In this document: positions 61,140 through 64,000 of the stretch, piece by piece | How positions within the stretch are numbered: position 1 is the stretch's first letter | How the letters are laid out: the number at the start of each line of letters is the position of its first letter | Source of the DNA: Poriferisodalis sp965226645 | Lineage (GTDB): Bacteria > Actinomycetota > Acidimicrobiia > Acidimicrobiales > Poriferisodalaceae | NCBI GenBank assembly: GCA_965226645.1 | Contig: CBDDDL010000004.1 | Location: forward strand, 1,178,001 to 1,242,000 | Direction: 5' to 3' | Length of the DNA: 64,000 nucleotides | Made by a program: the position numbers and the translations under genes | Notes under the pieces: generated by a model | Told to the model about the DNA's origin: nothing | Database searches by the model: none | What the model saw: only the letters and a program-made list of their open reading frames with translations

Positions 61140-62969
61140 GTGGACCCCGCAGCGACCCGGCTCGACGCCGCGCAGCGCGCTGCGGTGGATTCGGGAGCAA
61201 ACGCACTTTTGGTGGTGGCGGGACCAGGAAGCGGCAAGACACGGGTGCTCACGCATCGGATCGCTCGGCGAGTCAACGACGAGTCGATCCAAGCACGGCA
61301 CGCGGTGGCGGTCACCTTCACGCGGCGAGCTGCGCACGAATTGCGCTCCCGGCTTCGGGACTTAGGTGTCGACGACACCGGCCCAGTCGGCACCTTTCAC
61401 TCCATTGCCTTGGCGCAGTTGCGCCAATACGACATCGACAGCGGGCGATCCGAGCGCAAGGTCCTGCCGCGCCGTGCAGCTCTCAGCGGTGAGCTCGCAG
61501 AGCATCTGCGCAACCGGTTCGGCGCCCGACCGCCCGTGACCGTGGCGGTCGCATTGCGCGAGATCGACTGGGCCAAGGCCAACGATCTCTCAGCCGCCGA
61601 GTACCGCGACGGTCCCGGCCCCAGACGCGTGGGATCCGGCGCCGAGGCCACAGCAGAGCTGTACTCGCACTACGAGCGCACCAAGACGCGCCGGCGAATG
61701 CTGGACTTCGACGACTTGCTCATCGAGTGCACACGCCTGATGAACTCCGACGAGCACTTCGCGAACGCCAGACGCTGGCTGCATCGTCACTTCTTCGTCG
61801 ACGAGTTTCAGGACCTCAACCGGCTGCAATGGAACCTGCTGGCGGCGTGGTTGGGCGGGACCTCCGCCGTCGGCGACGGCACTGCTGACATATGCGCCGT
61901 CGGCGACGCCGATCAGGCCATCTACGGGTGGAACGGTGCCGACAGCAGCTACATCACTGAGTTCGATCGCCGTTTCGACGGTGCTGAAGTGGTGCACCTC
62001 GGTCTCAACTACCGCAGTCATCGACTGCTTGTCGCCGCGGCGAGGGCCGTCATCGCCCCCAGCGAGACCGCAGGGTCAAAACAGCCCCTGCGAGGCGGAC
62101 ACGACCAACAGCCCGCACGCCCGCACGAAATCGGCCCGGTGCCCACCGTGACGGCATACGACGACGAGGCGGCTGAGGCCGACGGCATCACCCGCTGGAT
62201 CACCGCACAGAACAAGAAATGGGGCTCGTTCGGTGTCTTGGCGCGCACCAACGCGCAGCTGCACGACATTGCCGCAGCTCTGGGCTCGGCGGGCATCCCC
62301 CACCGCATCGGCGGTCAGCGAGCATTCCTGCAGCTGCAGAGTGTGCGCGAGCTGCTCGAGCGGCTCCGCGACTCGGGTGCGGACTTTGTTTCGGTCGTGG
62401 CCGAGCTACGGCAAGAGGCAAGAAGCCGTCCGCCGTGGTCCGACGGCGCCTTGAGCGATCAGACGGAGTTGCGATTGCTGGACCTCGCTGCGGTCTACCT
62501 CGACGAACAGGGCAGTGCCGCAGGCCGCCGCAATGCGCCACTGGGTGCGGACGGTCAGAGTTTTGCCACCTGGATCGGGCTGCTGGCAGGGCGCGACCAC
62601 GAACTCACCGGCGACCTGCTCGACATCGACCGCTTCACCCGCCCCGGCGGTGCTGTGACGCTTGCGACGTTTCACGCAGCGAAGGGTCTCGAATGGCGCC
62701 ATGTCGTGATCACGGGCGCCGAGGAAGGACTGGTACCGCTGCGTAACGACGATCCCGAAGAGCGTCGGCTCTTCTATGTCGCCGTGTCGCGAGCCACCCA
62801 CGCGCTGCACCTCACCTGGGCGCGGCATCGGTCACGGACTGACGGCGGCGCCCGCAAGCCTTCGCCGTGGCTGGCGCTCATCGAGCACGCGACCGCCGAG
62901 CCGCCGCCGCTCGGCCCCCATGACGCCGCCGCTCACCTCGCAGCAGCGCGCGCTGCCCTGGATCGCTAG
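61140..62969 (+). CDS. UvrD/PcrA-type ATP-dependent DNA helicase
   Basis: The 609-aa superfamily 1A helicase has Walker A VAGPGSGKTRVLTHRIARR (about 22-40), Walker B FFVDEFQDLNRLQ near 219, GDADQAIYGWNGAD near 258 (Q-like/motif III) and VTLATFHAAKGLEWRHVV (motif V) plus RRLFYVAVSRATHAL (motif VI) near 500-550. It is shorter than PcrA (~720 aa). Size and layout fit the UvrD2 group, but the HRDC tail cannot be seen. The start is GTG. The stop overlaps the xthA stop by four bases. Confidence 0.9.
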   Translation: MDPAATRLDAAQRAAVDSGANALLVVAGPGSGKTRVLTHRIARRVNDESIQARHAVAVTFTRRAAHELRSRLRDLGVDDTGPVGTFHSIALAQLRQYDIDSGRSERKVLPRRAALSGELAEHLRNRFGARPPVTVAVALREIDWAKANDLSAAEYRDGPGPRRVGSGAEATAELYSHYERTKTRRRMLDFDDLLIECTRLMNSDEHFANARRWLHRHFFVDEFQDLNRLQWNLLAAWLGGTSAVGDGTADICAVGDADQAIYGWNGADSSYITEFDRRFDGAEVVHLGLNYRSHRLLVAAARAVIAPSETAGSKQPLRGGHDQQPARPHEIGPVPTVTAYDDEAAEADGITRWITAQNKKWGSFGVLARTNAQLHDIAAALGSAGIPHRIGGQRAFLQLQSVRELLERLRDSGADFVSVVAELRQEARSRPPWSDGALSDQTELRLLDLAAVYLDEQGSAAGRRNAPLGADGQSFATWIGLLAGRDHELTGDLLDIDRFTRPGGAVTLATFHAAKGLEWRHVVITGAEEGLVPLRNDDPEERRLFYVAVSRATHALHLTWARHRSRTDGGARKPSPWLALIEHATAEPPPLGPHDAAAHLAAARAALDR

Positions 62970-63745
62970 TCGAGGTCGACCAGCACCGGCGTATGGTCCG
63001 AGGGCTTGGAGCCCTTCCTGGCGTTGCGGTCGATGAGGCAGAACCGGGCCGCATCGACCACCGGCGCCGTGCCCAGTAACAGGTCGATGCGCAGGCCGTG
63101 GCGCTTGTAGAAGGCGCCGTCGCGGTAGTCCCACCAGCTGTACAACCCCGCAGCGCCGTAGTGCTCGCGGAAGATGTCCGCCAGCCCCCAGTCGCACACG
63201 GCTTGTACTGCTGCCCGCTCTCGCTCGGTGACATGGGTGCGCGGCTCGGGATTGCCCGGATCCCACACATCCCGATCATCGCGGCACACGTTGAAATCGC
63301 CGCCCACCAGCACCGGCTCAGCCGGATCGCAGGTGGCCTCAAGATGCGCCCGAAGACGCCCGAGCCAATCCAGCTTGTATCGGTAGTGATCGTGGTCGAC
63401 GGCACGGCCGTTGGGCACGTACACCGAGCTCACTGTGACGCCTCCGCACCGGGCTGAGACGATCCGGGCATCGGGATCCGGCTCGCGCCCGTCAGCAAGG
63501 CCCGCAATCGCGTCTTCAATCCCGACGCTTGACAGGATGGCCACGCCGTTCCAGCGTCCCTCGCCGTGGTGCACCGAGACATAGCCCTGCGCTTCGAAGT
63601 GCGAGTGCGGGAACTGCTCGTCGGCCATCTTGGTCTCTTGCAGCAGCAGCACGTCGGGCTCGGCATAGGCCAGCCACTCATCAACCCGCTCCAGCCGGGC
63701 ATTCAGGCTGTTCACATTCCAGGTCGCGATCCGCACCTCTGGCAC
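62966..63745 (-). CDS. xthA: Exodeoxyribonuclease III
   Basis: The 259-aa EEP-family AP endonuclease/3'-exonuclease acts in base-excision repair. RIATWNVNSLNARLERV is at about 6-22, LLLQETKM near 36-43 (catalytic Glu), VLVGGDFNVCRDDRDVWDP (DxN) near 151-169, RIDLLLGT near 226 and SDHTPVLVDL at the end (catalytic Asp-His). The GTG at 63745 is chosen by homology; a longer frame runs into the neighbouring gene. Confidence 0.94.
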   Translation of the reverse strand: MPEVRIATWNVNSLNARLERVDEWLAYAEPDVLLLQETKMADEQFPHSHFEAQGYVSVHHGEGRWNGVAILSSVGIEDAIAGLADGREPDPDARIVSARCGGVTVSSVYVPNGRAVDHDHYRYKLDWLGRLRAHLEATCDPAEPVLVGGDFNVCRDDRDVWDPGNPEPRTHVTERERAAVQAVCDWGLADIFREHYGAAGLYSWWDYRDGAFYKRHGLRIDLLLGTAPVVDAARFCLIDRNARKGSKPSDHTPVLVDLD

Positions 63746-63759
63746 GCTAACGGCCCGCC

Positions 63760-64000
63760 TCAGCGGGCAAGCGGCTTGTACGTGATCCTGTGAGGACCTG
63801 CATCCGCGCCCAGCTCGCGCTTGCGATAGGCCTCGTAGTCGCTGAAGTTGCCCTCGAACCAACGCACCACGCTCTCGCCCTCGAAGGCCAGGACATGGGT
63901 GGCGATCCGGTCCAGGAACCAGCGGTCGTGGCTGATGACCACGGCGCACCCCCCGAAGGACTCCAGCGCGTCTTCGAGCGATCGCAGCGTGTCCACGTCG
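63760..64000 (-). CDS. ettA: ABC-F ATPase EttA, C-terminal part (partial)
   Basis: The window ends inside this gene; only its last ~79 codons are visible. VDTLRSLEDALESFGG, then AVVISHDRWFLDRIATHVLAFEG, fit the second ABC domain (Walker B/H-loop region, His in SHDRWF). The tail NFSDYEAYRKRELGADAG and HRITYKPLAR is characteristic of EttA, which binds the ribosomal E site and gates the first peptide bond according to ADP/ATP ratio. Confidence 0.9.
   Translation of the reverse strand, partial: DVDTLRSLEDALESFGGCAVVISHDRWFLDRIATHVLAFEGESVVRWFEGNFSDYEAYRKRELGADAGPHRITYKPLAR

Overview
This 64 kb window is high-GC (roughly two thirds G+C by eye), almost wall-to-wall coding, and reads as chromosomal core genome of an actinobacterium. 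The gene order (rpmF-plsX-acpP-rnc-fpg-smc-ftsY-ffh-rpsP-khpA-rimM-trmD-rplS, and nusA-infB-rbfA-truB-ribF-rpsO-pnp), the GTP-type PEP carboxykinase, the mix of CoA ligase, P450 and CaiB genes, and the protein flavour suggest class Acidimicrobiia (Ilumatobacter-like). That placement is inference. I saw no rRNA, tRNA, CRISPR array, transposase, prophage or integrated element.

Layout. Positions 1-12.5 kb are a mixed region: the end of a PIN-domain toxin, an SMP-30 lactonase, an MBL-fold hydrolase, a cytochrome P450, FtsK, a VTT/DedA-like membrane protein, an acyl-CoA ligase with an unknown partner, dapA with RNase J, and an MNT/HepT toxin-antitoxin pair whose toxin is frameshifted. Positions 12.5-32 kb are a long minus-strand housekeeping block: dapB, pnp, rpsO, ribF, truB, rbfA, infB, nusA, rimP, then ispG, the site-2 protease, dxr, cdsA, frr, pyrH, tsf and rpsB. 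It joins translation initiation, RNA decay, isoprenoid synthesis and phospholipid synthesis. Positions 32-37 kb hold an M23 protein, xerC, a divergent dprA, a broken comM and two tiny plus-strand genes. Positions 37-51 kb are a second minus-strand block: yraN, rplS, trmD, rimM, khpA, rpsP, ffh, ftsY, smc, an unusual Fpg-like protein, rnc, acpP, plsX, rpmF, DUF177, a coiled-coil protein and coaD (ribosome assembly, SRP targeting, chromosome condensation, fatty-acid initiation). Positions 51-64 kb hold rsmD converging on recG and fakA, a cold-shock-like protein, pckG, and a looser set (membrane protein, CaiB-type CoA transferase, metal-receptor-like protein, UvrD-type helicase, xthA, and the end of ettA).

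No wholly new multi-gene system stands out. The observations most worth following are: an Fpg-family protein lacking its catalytic proline, its lysine and half of its zinc finger; apparent decay of the transformation pair comM/dprA; a one-base frameshift in hepT just before its catalytic motif; and a 45-bp tandem array copying the 3' end of plsX, with a rearranged relative 46 kb away.
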